The position numbers and the translations under genes were made by a program. Of a stretch of 64,000 nt of DNA, positions 11,753 through 23,996 are shown in pieces. Position 1 is the first letter of the stretch, and each line of letters begins with the position of its first letter. The notes beneath the pieces are model-generated. The model saw only the letters and a program-made list of their open reading frames with translations. It made no database searches and was not told where the DNA came from. Source of the DNA: Gavia stellata (Eukaryota; Chordata; Aves; Gaviiformes; Gaviidae); the NCBI RefSeq assembly GCF_030936135.1, contig NC_082596.1:76662888-76726887 (forward strand). Reading direction: 5' to 3'.

Positions 11753-14700
11753 AAATAACATTCATGAAATAGATGGTGGATAGCAAAGCTGAAACTGGGA
11801 TTTGATAGACTGCCATGAAACAAGACAGCATCTTCCAAGAAAATGTTTTCTATGTCTCCACCAAATGTAAGCCTCTCTGGGGCAAGAACAGGCCATTTGT
11901 TCTGGCTTTTTATGAATAACTACTACTAAAATGTCCTTCTCCAGACAGGCTATGATCTTTTAATTGTGCTCTTGCAAAGCCTTCAATCCCAGCATGATTA
12001 TTGTGTTGCGGGACTGAGATCTAAGCACATTTTGAAAAAATGCTGTTGTCCACTGCTGTTATCCGAACATCCAGAAGCAGCTGAAATTCCAGATGGACCT
12101 TTATAGGGCAGAGCTGACAAACCAAAGCCAGAACATGCTCCCTTGGAGAGGCGAGCAAAGATAACTTTTGCCATTTGTTCCAGCTGTTCTGCCAAGTCGC
12201 CCACATACCCTCAGCTCCACCAAGCTCATCTGAACCGCAGTTTGGCATGGACATCATGAAAGCTGGTCACTCCCACAACTGGAGGCGAACGAAACAGAGA
12301 AAGGTAGCATAATCGTATAATCAACACTGTCTTGCCTTGTTCCTCGTACACATGTTGAACAAGAGCATCGGGGAGAAAATTGCTGCAGTAATTAGCAAAC
12401 ATAGCATAAATATTTATCGAGGAAACTCCAGGTCAAATGGATATTAAAATTTTTATTTAGAGTTGTTTAGATGTAAACATATTTTCTTAATTGGACTTTA
12501 AGAAGGGCACTCACATGTTTCCTTTTGAGCGTTTCTAACATAATCATCACTTGGGCAATTAGGCCACTCGCTAAGCCACAAATCTTATCTTTCACACTGG
12601 TGAGTCATAAATAAGGACTGAGTCACAAATAGACCAGACAGACAAATGGTGGCAGGAAGGAAATAAGATTGGCTGTGAATATATTTAGGCTGGAAATTAG
12701 AAGATGGCTGCAGACTACCTGAGGACTGCAATTCTGATACAGTTTTCTAATTGGGAGGAATTGAGGGGAGAGAAGTAACTTAAATTGCTTTACCATTTAG
12801 CTTGATAAGCTCGTGAAAGGGACTGTACGCTAAGTAGGAGAATTTCTTAAGACTGAATTAGACACCAGGAGTCCTCAAGTATTCAGAGTTTCTGCCTGCC
12901 ATGACTAACTGCAATTAGAGTGTTAGTGACCTGATTATCCAAGTTCTCCCAGCCAGTTCTGTTGTTATCAGTGGTCCTTAGGACTCATATACAGCAAGGG
13001 CAGATTGCATAGATACAGCTATGCCAGTGTCGTCATACATTCAAGGTTCTATTTAACGCATAATCTAGTGTTTGCATTGTGAGTTTGCAGCAGTGCGGCT
13101 ATGTTGCAAACCCCTCCCGTTAGAGGAAGTGAGAACAGCTTGACTTCTTATGATTGCATTTTAGGTCAAGTTCAATTATGGGGTATTCGATGATGGGGTG
13201 CACCTAATAAGATGGAGATCGGCTAATAGCTCTATCAGCTAATGAAATGTTTTCCATTGTTTGACCAGCACAATGACTTTCTGTCGTGCAATCAGAGTCC
13301 CTGGGAACTGTTGTAATACAAGTAATGGGACTTAGGATGTTGGGCGACTCTTTATTGGCTTCTGTATTTTTCAAGGACAAAGGGAGACTGGGATTTTGCT
13401 GGTCATGGAAGACAATTTACTTACTTCCTTTGTGTAAGTAACACTGAATATGCTGATGTAGCAAATAATATAGGCTGAAAGGGTGTCTGAGTATGTGAAT
13501 GCTATCTGTTAAACGAACAAAGTCCCATGTCTGTCAAAGCATGGGTTTCACCGTACCTTCCAGTTCCACATCAGGTCTGTTCTGCACCAGCAGCCTTGTC
13601 TTTAAATGTGATCCTTGCTTTGCTGTGGCATGGTGTGACTCAAAAGTGTTGTGCTTTTTATCAATCCCTAGAGCATGGATGCACATCCATACCATAGCGG
13701 CCACAGCAAGTGTTTCTACCAGTATACCCAGGGCACAGCCTGCTCTCTCTTGTTGCCTTTCCTGCATGCCCTTTGGTCTCTGTCCTATCATATGACACAG
13801 GTATTGGTGTTTCCCAAACATATTCATGCTTGGTTATGCAGCAGGAATGCATATGACGTGATGTTGAAATTATATGGCCATGTATGATTGCCATGTATGA
13901 CTACCATGTGGTACCGGATGTCTGCATTTTCTTACAATGAGGGCCATGTTCCCCAGCCAGTGCTCTACGCATCTGAATGAAAGGATCCTTCAACTGCAAA
14001 TATCAGGGCTATCTGACCACAAGGTTCAGTACTAGTATTTTAGGGTCAGTTACTGCTTGTTTCCTGCAAACTTACAATTATGTAGTGTTTTACTCTCCCG
14101 GAGAAATACTTCTATTTCTTGCTGATTCTTAACATTTGGTCAGTCCACACATGGCAACAGAAAGGTGCTCTACCTCATTGCCTCAATGTGTGGGAAGGTC
14201 TTAAGTAGACAAAAAATATAAAGACCTCAACGTATCTCACTTCAGTTTCCTAGAAATAAATAACAAATAAGATATTAGTATGCAAGCCATTAAAATAAAA
14301 AGTGACTTTTAACTATACAATATGTGTTGCAGAATTTAGAGATGAAGAAATCAAGTCTGACTTGAACTTCCACTTTGACCTCACTGGGACCAGTAGGACT
14401 ACGGCATCCTAGTGTATAATACAGCCTGCTTTCTTGAAAAGTAGCCTGTCAGGTTATGAGTGTCAGCATTGAAATACATTAGATTAATACATTAATTAAA
14501 TTCCATAAAGCAAAACACTTTTTTTAAAAAGTGAAGTGTATTTGTTCTTTGCACACTAACTTTCTGAACTGCTGGTTGGAAAAAGGGATTTGCCTCTTCA
14601 GAAACTTGTTATTTTTTTGTCTCCTGTGTGGTTTGCCATTGGTTCAGCTTTCTTTTTCTCCTTTGCTTACCTACATGGTGAAGATTATTCCAAAAGGATT

Positions 14701-16067
14701 TCTATTTTGAAAGAATCAGCTTTCAAAAATCCCTGAGAAATCACCCTTCCATAAGCATGAAATAAAATCTTTGTGAGCTGAATCCCCACTTCAAATCATG
14801 CCAAAGTTCCCAGATCTACCTAAGTGGTATTGTGAGCTTTGCAAACCATGCCATGTATTTCACACAACATACACCTGACAATAATGTTTGGCTGACACAT
14901 GTTTTTCTAGCTCCACTTCTATAGAGAGTTTATACCCACTTAATATCTGCTGTTGTGGATATGCACTGTAATTTACAGCAGTGTTGTTTGCTGTGTGCCC
15001 AAGATTGTGCATGCTTGAGGGTTTTGCTTTTGACCTCACTACATATAGAATAAAGTCTGAGAAGTATGCAAGCTTTCTCCCACTCTCCAATTAACTTATG
15101 TATATCATCCCCCAATATTTGGGCTGAAACTCTTCACATTTCAATATCATGACTGCAGCGGTTACTGTATCAGTGTAAGAACTAGGAAAATCTTCCTGCT
15201 TTTTCCATTGTAAAAATGTCTCTTTCATTACGAAAGAGTTTGCTTGTCCTTGACTAGGGAAGCATTTTGACTGCCTGTTTGTGTCGAGTTTCACCACCTC
15301 AGCAGGTTCCCTGTATCCAGCAGTGCTGCAGGGTATAACGCCTAGCTGGTATTCGCTTTCAGAATTTCAGTTCCACTTTAAAAAAGTGCTTAACTTGTCC
15401 AAGAGGTGCTTTGTGTTGGCAAGTAGTTTCAGAAGTAGGCCAGGTACTCCCCGTGGGCTCATGGGGTGAGCCTACACAGCACAACCCAGGACGGAGCCAT
15501 TCCGGGTCCTGGTCCTGCTACGTACTTTCTTCCCGTGACTTGGGAAAGCCTCTTTTTGTCAGTGGCTTTGCCTCTAATTAGCATCCCTTAATTTCACATG
15601 CTTGATATTTAGATGCCAAGCTTGTGGCAGAATGCTGGGATTTAGAGATGCTGATTTTTCTTCAGATGGAGAATGGGATCTCTTGGAAAACTGTGGGCAT
15701 GGGAATGGTGTAAACCTAACTTCCACAAGCACCAGTTCCCCCACGTGCTAAGGCAGAGAAATCCTACTCACTGTGCTACCAGGGCACTATAAAATTACAT
15801 TTGTTACTGTTTGTAAAAGGCAGCAGGTTTCTTAGATCAATACCACTACTGAAGTACAAAGTAATAGTACTTCTCGAGGAGGAAGAGGATTGCCTTTTGA
15901 GTCACCATCTGCTCCTGGCCTGACTCCAATTGCTTCCTGGTGAGTAATCTGAAGCAATTTTTTAGAATTAATTTTGTATCACATTTTCACAATATGACAT
16001 ATGTAGCTCTAGGTCTTAAAGAGGGAGGAACAATCCACCAGTATTCTGCCTCCCACGGTAGAAGCAA
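11753..16067. other. Non-coding stretch, candidate regulatory DNA near 12.6 kb
   Basis: No exon, RNA gene or well-matched repeat was recognised. The part from about 12,300 to 13,480 is unique-looking, AT-rich and free of simple repeats, and it holds two perfect AP-1 sites. A perfect 18-bp palindrome of CAC, T7, A5 and GTG lies at 14,516-14,533, and a hairpin at 15,928-15,959. Open frames in the region, such as 13,499-13,795, have no recognisable homology. Confidence 0.5.
12601..12625. promoter_or_regulatory. Two perfect AP-1 (TGAGTCA) sites 18 bp apart
   Basis: TGAGTCA occurs at 12,601-12,607 and again at 12,619-12,625, in TGAGTCATAAATAAGGACTGAGTCA context. TGAGTCA is the consensus for AP-1 (Fos/Jun) and overlaps the core of Maf/NF-E2 sites. 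Two exact sites less than two helical turns apart are unlikely in a given 25 bp of random DNA, but not remarkable across 64 kb. Enhancer function is an inference. Confidence 0.3.
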
Positions 16068-16086
16068 ATCCTCTAAATTAGAGGAT

Positions 16087-19000
16087 AGTAATTAGACAGA
16101 TTCATTGATTTGCTGTAAATATCCTTGCTGTATCGTCACCCCATTGTGGTTCACAGAATGAAGTCTTTTTTTTTTTTTTTGTATGGCATTTTCTAAATGA
16201 TCTCATCCCTGAGGCATGGGTGAAATAAAGGTCAGTTCAAATGCTTCCCAAACAATAACCCGTGTAAGAGGATCACCAAATCTTTGGGGGGAGGAGGGAG
16301 AACCTACAAAGCAATCAATACAAGACCAGAAATGTCATCTGTCGTCTTAGAACAAGGGCTGTGTGGAACAGAACCTGTGCCCTTGAGGTGGGCACGTGTT
16401 CACAGAGGAGCCACGTTCCTGCTTCAAGGGAGCTTCCTCACTGGAGCCCCACTCCTGCTGAGGCCTTTTAGCCATCCAGCGGCACCTATGTATCTCCACA
16501 AGGAAGTGTATGTTAGAAAGGTGCTTGGTCAAGGAGAAAGAACTGATCTTGCCTGGTAGGCGTAATTGACCTAAAAGTCTCTTCTGCAAAGGTACTTTCT
16601 GTTCGCTTTCACTGATCTTTTTGAGGTCCAAATGGCTTACGGTATTAGGCAGACGCGTACCCTTGTGCTACTAAGTTTAGACAAATAGAATAAATCATAG
16701 CTAATCTTGGGCTATCGGTGACAAGCTTGCATGCCCAAACTTCCAGCTATAGATGGTGAGAACTTCCTGAGGAGCACCAGTAGATCTCCTCTCAGCTGCT
16801 AGAGTAGCTCCTGCGAGGCTCCCTCAGACTTCTCACTGCCTGTCATCCTTCTTGGACCTACAGTGCTGCTGAAGATGAACGTCTGGGCTACTATGTTTTT
16901 CTACTTCACATCTAATAAAGCGTCAGAAGAAAACAATTAGGGGCAACTTGACCTTAATAACTTTAATTACATTCTTTGATAGGCAAATGAACAATCCCAA
17001 AAAAATTACTCCTCAAGAATGTAACAAATCACACTAAGAATATATGCAGATTATTTGCATACATCTGACAATCACAGGAAGGATGTCCTTTGACAAAGAA
17101 CAGCCTTCACAGTTTGAGAGGAGAGGAGATCTGCATTTTGTCAGGATAGCAACTACAGGGCAGTCCTTTCTGTTTTGAAAGATGGCTCTCTTAACAAAGG
17201 ATGTATATCACAAGGAACAATTTGTCCTCCAAGTTTTTCTCTGTAATAAAGATACAGTAAATGCCCACTTCTGGCCAGACAATCTGAAGTGCAAGTCCCA
17301 TCAGGATTTGCAAGTTAGGAATGTAGCCTCTACTGACTGAGGCATTCTCTGAGCACACCTACCAGATTCAGCCTAGTACAGATACTGGGAAAATATGACA
17401 GATCTGGCCATTTTCTTTGTTCTTATGATTAGATGACCCATACCACATGGAGAAAACATAGTTAAAAATCTCTTCTTTGCTTGAAGTGAGATAGACCCTT
17501 CCAAAGAAATTGATCCTCTCACTAGGCTGGGTGATATTCTGGCATGAGAGTCTTTCAGTCTGTCTTTTTTTAAATAGCTTTGCATTAAATCATTAACTGA
17601 GAAGAGCAAGAAGAGTTAAAACAGTACGTAACAGTTAAAACTGTACATAGTAAACCTTTCCTACATTGGAGAGTGAAAGTTGGGTCTCTCCTGTCCTAGA
17701 GGGTGTGCTGACTGCTAAGCCTGGGAGTCGTTCTCATGCTCTCTCCTTGGCTGATGAAATATTTTTCCATACAAAAGGGAATAATTTACACAGGAGAATG
17801 ACTTCTTACTTCTCTCGTATAGTCAAGTCAATAGACAAGACTTGTAGAAAACACAATTTTAAATCACTGCAGACACAACTTGTATTTTAACATAAGTTCT
17901 CAATCCTCTGTGCAAGCAGCCTACCCACTGTTTGCTGTGGATGGAGCAGGGGAATATCCTCCTGCCAGATGATTTCCAAGAAAGATTTGGCTTAATTGGC
18001 TAAGGAGGGTTTGTAAGGGTTTACAAGTTTATGACAAGGGATTAATTTAGATGATAATGCAGTGTACGTTTGTTTTGGTTTGGGGATTTTTTTTTTTGGT
18101 AAATCCAGTACCAGGAAAGCAATATATGACTTCCTTTGGAAACGGCAGCCTAAACACAAGAAGTCCAGTCCAGACTTGACTTGACTATTAGACATCTGCA
18201 TTTTGCTCATTTAAAGCCACATGATGGGAATGCTCTCAAAACTCCACATTGGCCTGCACTGGAGTGTGGCATGAGACGTGAACTAGCTGCTGTAGAGACT
18301 GCTGGTGCCTACAGGCCACACGGAAAACCTGCCTAATGCATGCCTCAGCTCTCCATCCCTACCCTACAAGCCAACAAAAAGCACGCTGACACCTTGCAGG
18401 GCTGTGTTGTACAAAGGCAATTTTTAATTCAGAGGATGCTGGGATCTGCACACAGATCAGTGCACAAACCGAGGGAAGATCTGGTTTGGGTCCAGTACGG
18501 CTGGATTGCTGTGTGTCTTCTCTCAGCTTGGTACAATCTACCTCTATGTAATCCCTTCTTGACATAACGTTTCTGGTTTTTGGATGGCACTAGCTGAACG
18601 ATCCTGCTATGGCAGTGGTGAAAATACGCTCCTAAAAGCTTCACCATGTAGGGCAAGTTACAGCATTGGAAATTTTCTTTTTGTCTTTAATTTTTTTCCC
18701 CCCAGGAACCAAGAAAAGACTTGAGAAGAAAACATGGTCGCACTAAGCTCCCTAAGAGTTTTGCCACTGACTGTAGCATGGCTGGATTTCATTCTGAGTC
18801 ACAGTTCTTGTTGCATTCTCTCCTCCTCTGTGGCAAAGCTGTGAATGAGTTTGAATGTTTTGAATAAATCCCCATTTCTCATGTTAAAAATGGGAATATA
18901 GAGTATAGCTTGAACTGAATCTCCTCCTGTTGCAGTATAATTTTGAATTTTTCTTCCCATCTAGTGTTATCTGGCATCCTAGTTGAAAACTTATTATGCA

Positions 19001-20307
19001 TCTGGAAGGCAGCGGACTTTAATTTGGAAAAAGCAAAAGACTTTTAACATGTAATTTCACTTAACATCTTTGATGTCCAAAAGTACCCATTTCTTTATCA
19101 CTTTATTGGAACTGAGAGAATACATCAATTTATAGTTATTAATGTTGAATTAGTCAATGTGTTAATTGTGGGGCTAGTACTGGGAACAGATGTGGTTTTT
19201 GTAGAAGGGTGGGCTGAATGTATTTGTGTTTTTAATGCTGTTGCTGTTTGGATCATCAGCATTTCTTAAAATTCCCTTCTCCTCTCTACCACCTTGTGTA
19301 ACCGCTCTATTTTGTACAGTCCAGAAAGACCTCATCTCTCTCACTGGAGCTTAGGACTCCATCTCAAATTACAAAATGTCCCTGACTATTCAGCCTTTTG
19401 AAAAAGCTGTAAATAGAGATATAACTTACCTAGCAACAAAAAGTAGATCTCCACAATGTAGCCTATGAACACAGTGAGTTTATTCAGCTATGGTTATGCC
19501 ATAGCTCTCCTTTTTCTGTTGCTAGTCTTTTAGAGGCAGGCTATAGAAGAAGTCTTTTCTATACTGTGCTAATGTTAAGCAATCCTCTTGATAACAACTG
19601 GGCAGAAGATGAGCTATCTAAACTTCTAAAATTAATGTACTTGGTAGAGCTTCTGCTGGGTCAGGTAAAAACAGATTTGAGTGAATACGGGAGGAAAAAC
19701 ATATGAAGTTTTGAAAATGTCAGTCTTTTGGTGAATATTGAAATACAATCCGTATCCTTTAGCTCATACAGCTATATTTAGTGAATGTTTTTATAAACAT
19801 GTTTAGTTTCTTTCTTAGTGCTTTCCCTTCCCCTTTCAGCATTCAATCAGTGCCATACAGTGATAAAATAAGTATAATGGAAAAGCATGTAGACAGAAAG
19901 GAAGTAGAATGTTTCCCCCCATCTTAACATTAAAAAGATTTCTTTTATTTCTTTCTGCATAGCTTTTAAAAATATTGGAAACATTTGCTTCAACTGTAGT
20001 AAAAACAACAGAAATATTAATTTTGAGTTGGTTTTGTGCCAGATTAAGCCTTATTAAAATTCTAATGTGTTAGAAGACTTCCTGTCTATTTAAGGTGAAA
20101 AGCCTTGTCCATGACAAAAGAAACTTATTAGCATTTCAAAGGTTGGTCAGCATTTTTGCCTATATACCTACTAGCTAATAATGATCATGTTGACCCTTTT
20201 TTGATCACTGAAGTCTTTTATCAGTGCACTCATACTAGTTAAAGATGATGCTCAATGCCAACTTCATACAGCGCTTTCATGAAAGTGCCTTTGAGAATGA
20301 AAGCAGT
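16087..20307. other. Non-coding stretch, nothing recognised
   Basis: No gene or repeat family was recognised. A polypyrimidine tract ending in CCCCAG at 18,705 resembles a splice acceptor and is followed by an AUG-started frame of about 37 codons (discussed as a weak finding). A perfect CTTTCATGAAAG palindrome sits at 20,271-20,288 within an 18-base imperfect one. A mostly G/T run lies at 18,068-18,100. Confidence 0.5.
16166..16180 (+). repeat. T15 homopolymer
   Basis: Fifteen consecutive T residues. No retroelement body precedes it on the minus strand, so it is probably a simple length polymorphism and not a clear poly(A) tail. Confidence 0.7.
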
Positions 20308-20350
20308 GGCCAGATTCTGATCTCTCCTCTTCAGATCTTCTGCTATTGGA
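20308..20350 (+). repeat. Fragment of palindromic amniote repeat (end only)
   Basis: GGCCAGATTCTGATCTC at 20,308-20,324 matches what I remember of the terminal sequence of a short palindromic repeat found across amniotes, related in design to the copies near 5.9 and 11.6 kb. The remainder of the element is not recognisable downstream, so this is either a truncated fragment or a short chance match. Confidence 0.35.
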
Positions 20351-22471
20351 TTTTCATTTCCTAAATCAACATAATAGAAAAGAAAATTATGCCTGTTCTC
20401 CGAATATATATGAAATCTAAGAATGTTTCTAAAGAAAACATCATATCTACTAGACAGTTTTCATTAGTCAATTTAATAAAACTCTAAAATGACCTTTTTC
20501 TCTCTTGGAGATAACTGAATTGCAGAGCTTAGTGTCCTTTGGATAAGTTCCAAAAAAGGAAAGTCACCCTGCAGAGTTCAAGTCTCAGTGGAAAGAAAAC
20601 CAAGTCCACTGTACTTGAACCCTGACTGCCATTTATTATTGGATCCTGAGTCTTTAATGTAGCGCTAAATAGATAGAGAATGCCCGTATTCTGCTTATAT
20701 TTCAGACCTGTTAATGAAGCCTTAACACATGAGAAACTTGTGTTAATGTAAGTTTTCTGAGGAGTAAAAATGGCAAAGAAAGAGGGCAATTTCCGGGTTT
20801 TCCTGATATTTTGAGAATAGTAAATTGGAGAATAAAATGATGGCCTAAGCCCAGTCGTACCACAGGCTCTGAGCTCGGTAGCTGCAGGGTAGCAAGACCC
20901 TCTCCAGCTAGGAGGGGGCTGCACGCCCCATCCTCTTCTCCCCCAGCGCCCTCGATCCCCCTGAGCACGGCCAGTGAGTCCCATTAGTTCTTCCATCAGA
21001 GGTCAACGGAATCAGTCTTCTCTAACCTGCACCTTAACCACTGCGAAGAAGAAGAAAACAGGGAGTTGGGAGAAACTTCTCCTGGGCGCAAGCCCGTTGC
21101 ACAGAAATGCTGAAGGCACCGAGGCTTCTGCGCTGATGTTTTTGCCTTTACTTTTTTGGACTGTCCTTGCGTAGGAATAATGTTTACACAGTTGCAGAAT
21201 GTTACTGCCATCATTATTTCTTGTGTGGTTTTTCTTGCAGAAAATGGCAACATTTTTTTCCTTAGAGAAAAGAATTGGCATTTTAGGCTGTTATTTTCAT
21301 GATATGGCATACTGTAGGGTTTTTTCAGAGATTCGTTAGTTAAGGGAAAAGAAGATGACTATCATAAGTATGCCCTTCACTGCTATTGAAAGGATGCATT
21401 GCTACTTCTACATTTAATGGTTTTAATGGTGCTATTTTGGATAAACAGTTTTATGACAGTACAGTTTTGTCTTGAACGACACAGCTGTAGCCTAGGAAAC
21501 TAAACATATCTTTCCTAGTGTTTTTATTTGTCAGAAGAGTATTTTCAATACTCATGCGCATTTCTTTTTTTTAATCTACCACAAAATGAAAAATATTATA
21601 CTATTAAGACTTGGGCAGTCTCTTATTCTTGTATGTATTAGAAAGAAATTTAAGTACAGACACAGTTCCACATAATCCAGTGGAACTTTTTATCATTGTC
21701 AAAGGCATTTGTAGATGAATCCATCAACTCTTCTGATTTCCGTACAAGTCAATTTACTGTCTTCAAAATGTAACGTTAATGGCACTCAGTGTACACACTG
21801 TAATCCTTTAAAATAATGTACATGGCAAACGGATATGTTCTCATGCATTAATAATTTAAAAGTTAATTTTAGCTACTTACTCAATATGATTAACTGATGG
21901 ATCAGCAGTCTTATATAGAGAAACAGTGAGCACACTTAAAGAAAGAGCATGCTGGAAGACAGCCAGGTAGCTGCCTGCGTGATGGTTCAAAAATACCCGG
22001 GCTTTATCCCTCCAGTTTCCCTTCAGCATTGGATGCAGCACATCACAGTTGTAAGGGTGGTCTCTGGTTTTAAGATTAATTGTGTGAAGTGCCTTTGAGG
22101 TTGAGGTAGCAGGACTTCTGGGGCAGAAGGGGGATGTTTTGGAAGGCGGGAATCCCTGCAATGCAATCCTGCCGGTGGCTGGCTGGCTCTGCAGCGCCGG
22201 CCCAGTTATATAACTTCTCTTCTTTCACTTCTCGCTTTTTGAGGACACCCTGTAACGCTGGGCTGTAAATTGATATTCTGGGGTGGAAATACTACAGATG
22301 ACAAAGTATAACTCTTTCATTGCGCAGCTAAAGAATGTGCCAGGGCAAATAGCATTAAACGGTATGTAGAAGAGGGGTGTGTTGAAGCCTTCATCCGTGC
22401 CCGCGGCAGCAAGCTCTGCGAAAGCAGCAAGAACCAGACATCTATTGTAAAACCCTGCTCAAATTGTACAG
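20351..22471. other. Non-coding stretch upstream of CR1
   Basis: No gene was recognised. A short GC-rich patch lies at about 20,860-20,970 (few CpGs). A splice-acceptor-like TTTTTCTTGCAG occurs at 21,239, but no donor or plausible exon follows. A minus-strand frame at 20,529-20,996 covers the GC-rich patch and has no recognisable homology. Confidence 0.5.
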
Positions 22472-22783
22472 GTACAGCTACAAAAAGGATGGAGGCTTTC
22501 TCCCAACAAGGAGCCACAGAGAGCAGGCAAGGGGTAACGGGTACAAGTTGTACCGGGAGATGTTTCATTTTGACGTAAGGAATGCATTTTTTACAGTGAG
22601 AACCATCATCCACTGGAACAACGCCCCCAGGGATGTGGTGGAGTCCCCATCACTGGAGGTTTTCAAGATGCGATTGGACAGCGTGCCAGATAATCTCATC
22701 TGGGTTCCCTTTTGCACAAAAGGTTGGTCCAGGTGATCTTTGGGGGTCCCCTCCAAGCTGAGCTGCTGTATCATTCTACGATC
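22472..22783 (+). mobile_element. CR1 LINE 3' tail, plus strand
   Basis: This matches the 3' portion of avian CR1 in order: CTACAAAAAGGATGGAGG, then GGCAAGGGGTAACGGGTACAA, then TTTACAGTGAGAACCATCATCCACTGGAACAACGCCC, then GATGTGGTGGAGTCCCCATCACTGGAGGTTTTCAAGATG, then GGTGATCTTTGGGGGTCCCCTCC. It ends in ATTCTACGATCT, a variant of the family's ATTCTATGAT terminal repeat. The open frame at 22,464-22,736 is a by-product of this tail; its translation includes HWNNAPRDVVESPSLEVFK, a phrase typical of translated CR1 ends. The copy is 5'-truncated, as most CR1 copies are. It lies about 250 bases before the GC-rich promoter domain and contains a CRE-like TGACGTAA. Confidence 0.85.
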
Positions 22784-23141
22784 TATACATGCAGAAAATT
22801 TCTTATGTAAGCACGTGGGGCTGTGATGCCAGCCATGCTGTCCTAGGGTCTGGCAGGTAGTAGGTGCCTCCTTACCTCTGGAATAACCTCGGGCAGAAAT
22901 CTGATACCGCCTTCCTTCACCTTTTCGCTAGACAGAAACCTGGACAGGAGCCTTCTGCTAGCAGCAGAGAGGAGGCAGCTTCTCCTCCGGTGAGGTACCA
23001 GCCTCCACGGCTGCACCCCCAAAATGCACCATCGGGGTGAACGATGGCTTGCAGAAAGTCAGGGCAGACCAGCCCGACGGTGGGAAGAGAGGGGTGAGCT
23101 AGGGGCTGAGAAGCGGCGGTGCATGGAGCAAGCTCCCGAAT

Positions 23142-23163
23142 GGCCGGGCCGGGCCGGGCCGGG
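23142..23163. repeat. GGGCC tandem microsatellite
   Basis: Four GGGCC-type units run head to tail between TGGCC and GGGACAGG. The plus strand has four G-triplets separated by CC, a layout that can form a G-quadruplex. It is located in the CpG-island shoulder. Confidence 0.75.
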
Positions 23164-23990
23164 ACAGGCGCTAGCGGTGCTGACAGGCTGAAGAGCAACG
23201 CTCAGCACCGCGTCAAGTGGAGATGGCTGAGGGAAGCGCGGGCCCGGGGGGAGGCCGGCAGCCCCAGGAGGGCGAGCAGCGAGCGGGCAGCAGAGCGGCA
23301 CGTGCCTCTGGGAGGCTGAGGTGACACACAGGAGGGAACCGGAGAGATTACTTGAGGAGCCGAACAGGGAGAGCGAGTGGTGAGGACAGAGGGAGATCAG
23401 AGCAGGGCTGGGAACACGGGGACGGAGAGGGCGGGCTGATAACAAAAACATTCCTGTAAATACAGTAAAGAAGAGCCACGGAGGAAGAAAGAGCAAGAGC
23501 AAGGAAGGTATCGCGTTACATTTCAAAATACATTCAGCGCCGGCGCTCAGCCGCAATGCTCCCATTAGTGTACATGCGTCTGCCTGAGGAGGAAAAGCCC
23601 AGAGATTTCTCCCGCTTCTCCTTAATTTCCTTTTATAGTGCTGACCACTTCTTACGAGAGGTGTTTTTGCGTCTGGCAAACAGCGTACTCCTCTCCTCCT
23701 GCAGTGCAGTGGCTTGTGTTGAAGTCTATACGCTTTAAAACAGTAGCTCTTGGGGAAGCGTGCAGCTTCACTTCTAAAAGAGCTTTTTTGCAGTCCAAGT
23801 TATTTGCAAGCTGCTTGCAAACAGGATCGCTTGCAGCTGCGGTGAAGCTCTGGAGATCCACAGAGCGAAATATCAAAGGTCCCACCGCGCAGAAGTTAGG
23901 AGCAGCAGTCTGTGGGAGTGCGGGGGGCAGCGCGGGGGTCCCGGGGGACCAGGCTGTTTTGCGATACAGCAGAGCTCTCCGAACAGTCCA

Positions 23991-23996
23991 CCTTAC
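23991..23996 (-). other. Candidate minus-strand splice donor
   Basis: Read on the minus strand the sequence is GCGCCAGCG|GTAAGGTGG, a good match to the MAG|GTRAGT donor consensus. A minus-strand transcript starting in the CpG island would end its first exon at 23,997. Divergent transcription from vertebrate CpG islands is common. No acceptor or product could be identified, so this is a structural suggestion only. Confidence 0.3.

Noticed and set aside
14340..14420. Possible further copy of the palindromic amniote repeat (TGACCTCACTGGGACCAGTAGGACT)
   Set aside because: Only a short central phrase is similar; no matching terminal inverted repeats could be found.
21228..21240. Splice-acceptor-like TTTTTCTTGCAG
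   Set aside because: Such matches are expected many times in 64 kb. No donor or conserved frame follows.
22464..22736. 90-codon plus-strand open frame, possible small protein
   Set aside because: It lies entirely on the CR1 3' tail, and its translation is the usual by-product of that repeat.
22870..22875. Minus-strand donor-like AGAG|GTAAGG downstream of the island
   Set aside because: No exon on the minus strand could be linked to it. The donor at 23,996 is a better placed candidate for divergent transcription.
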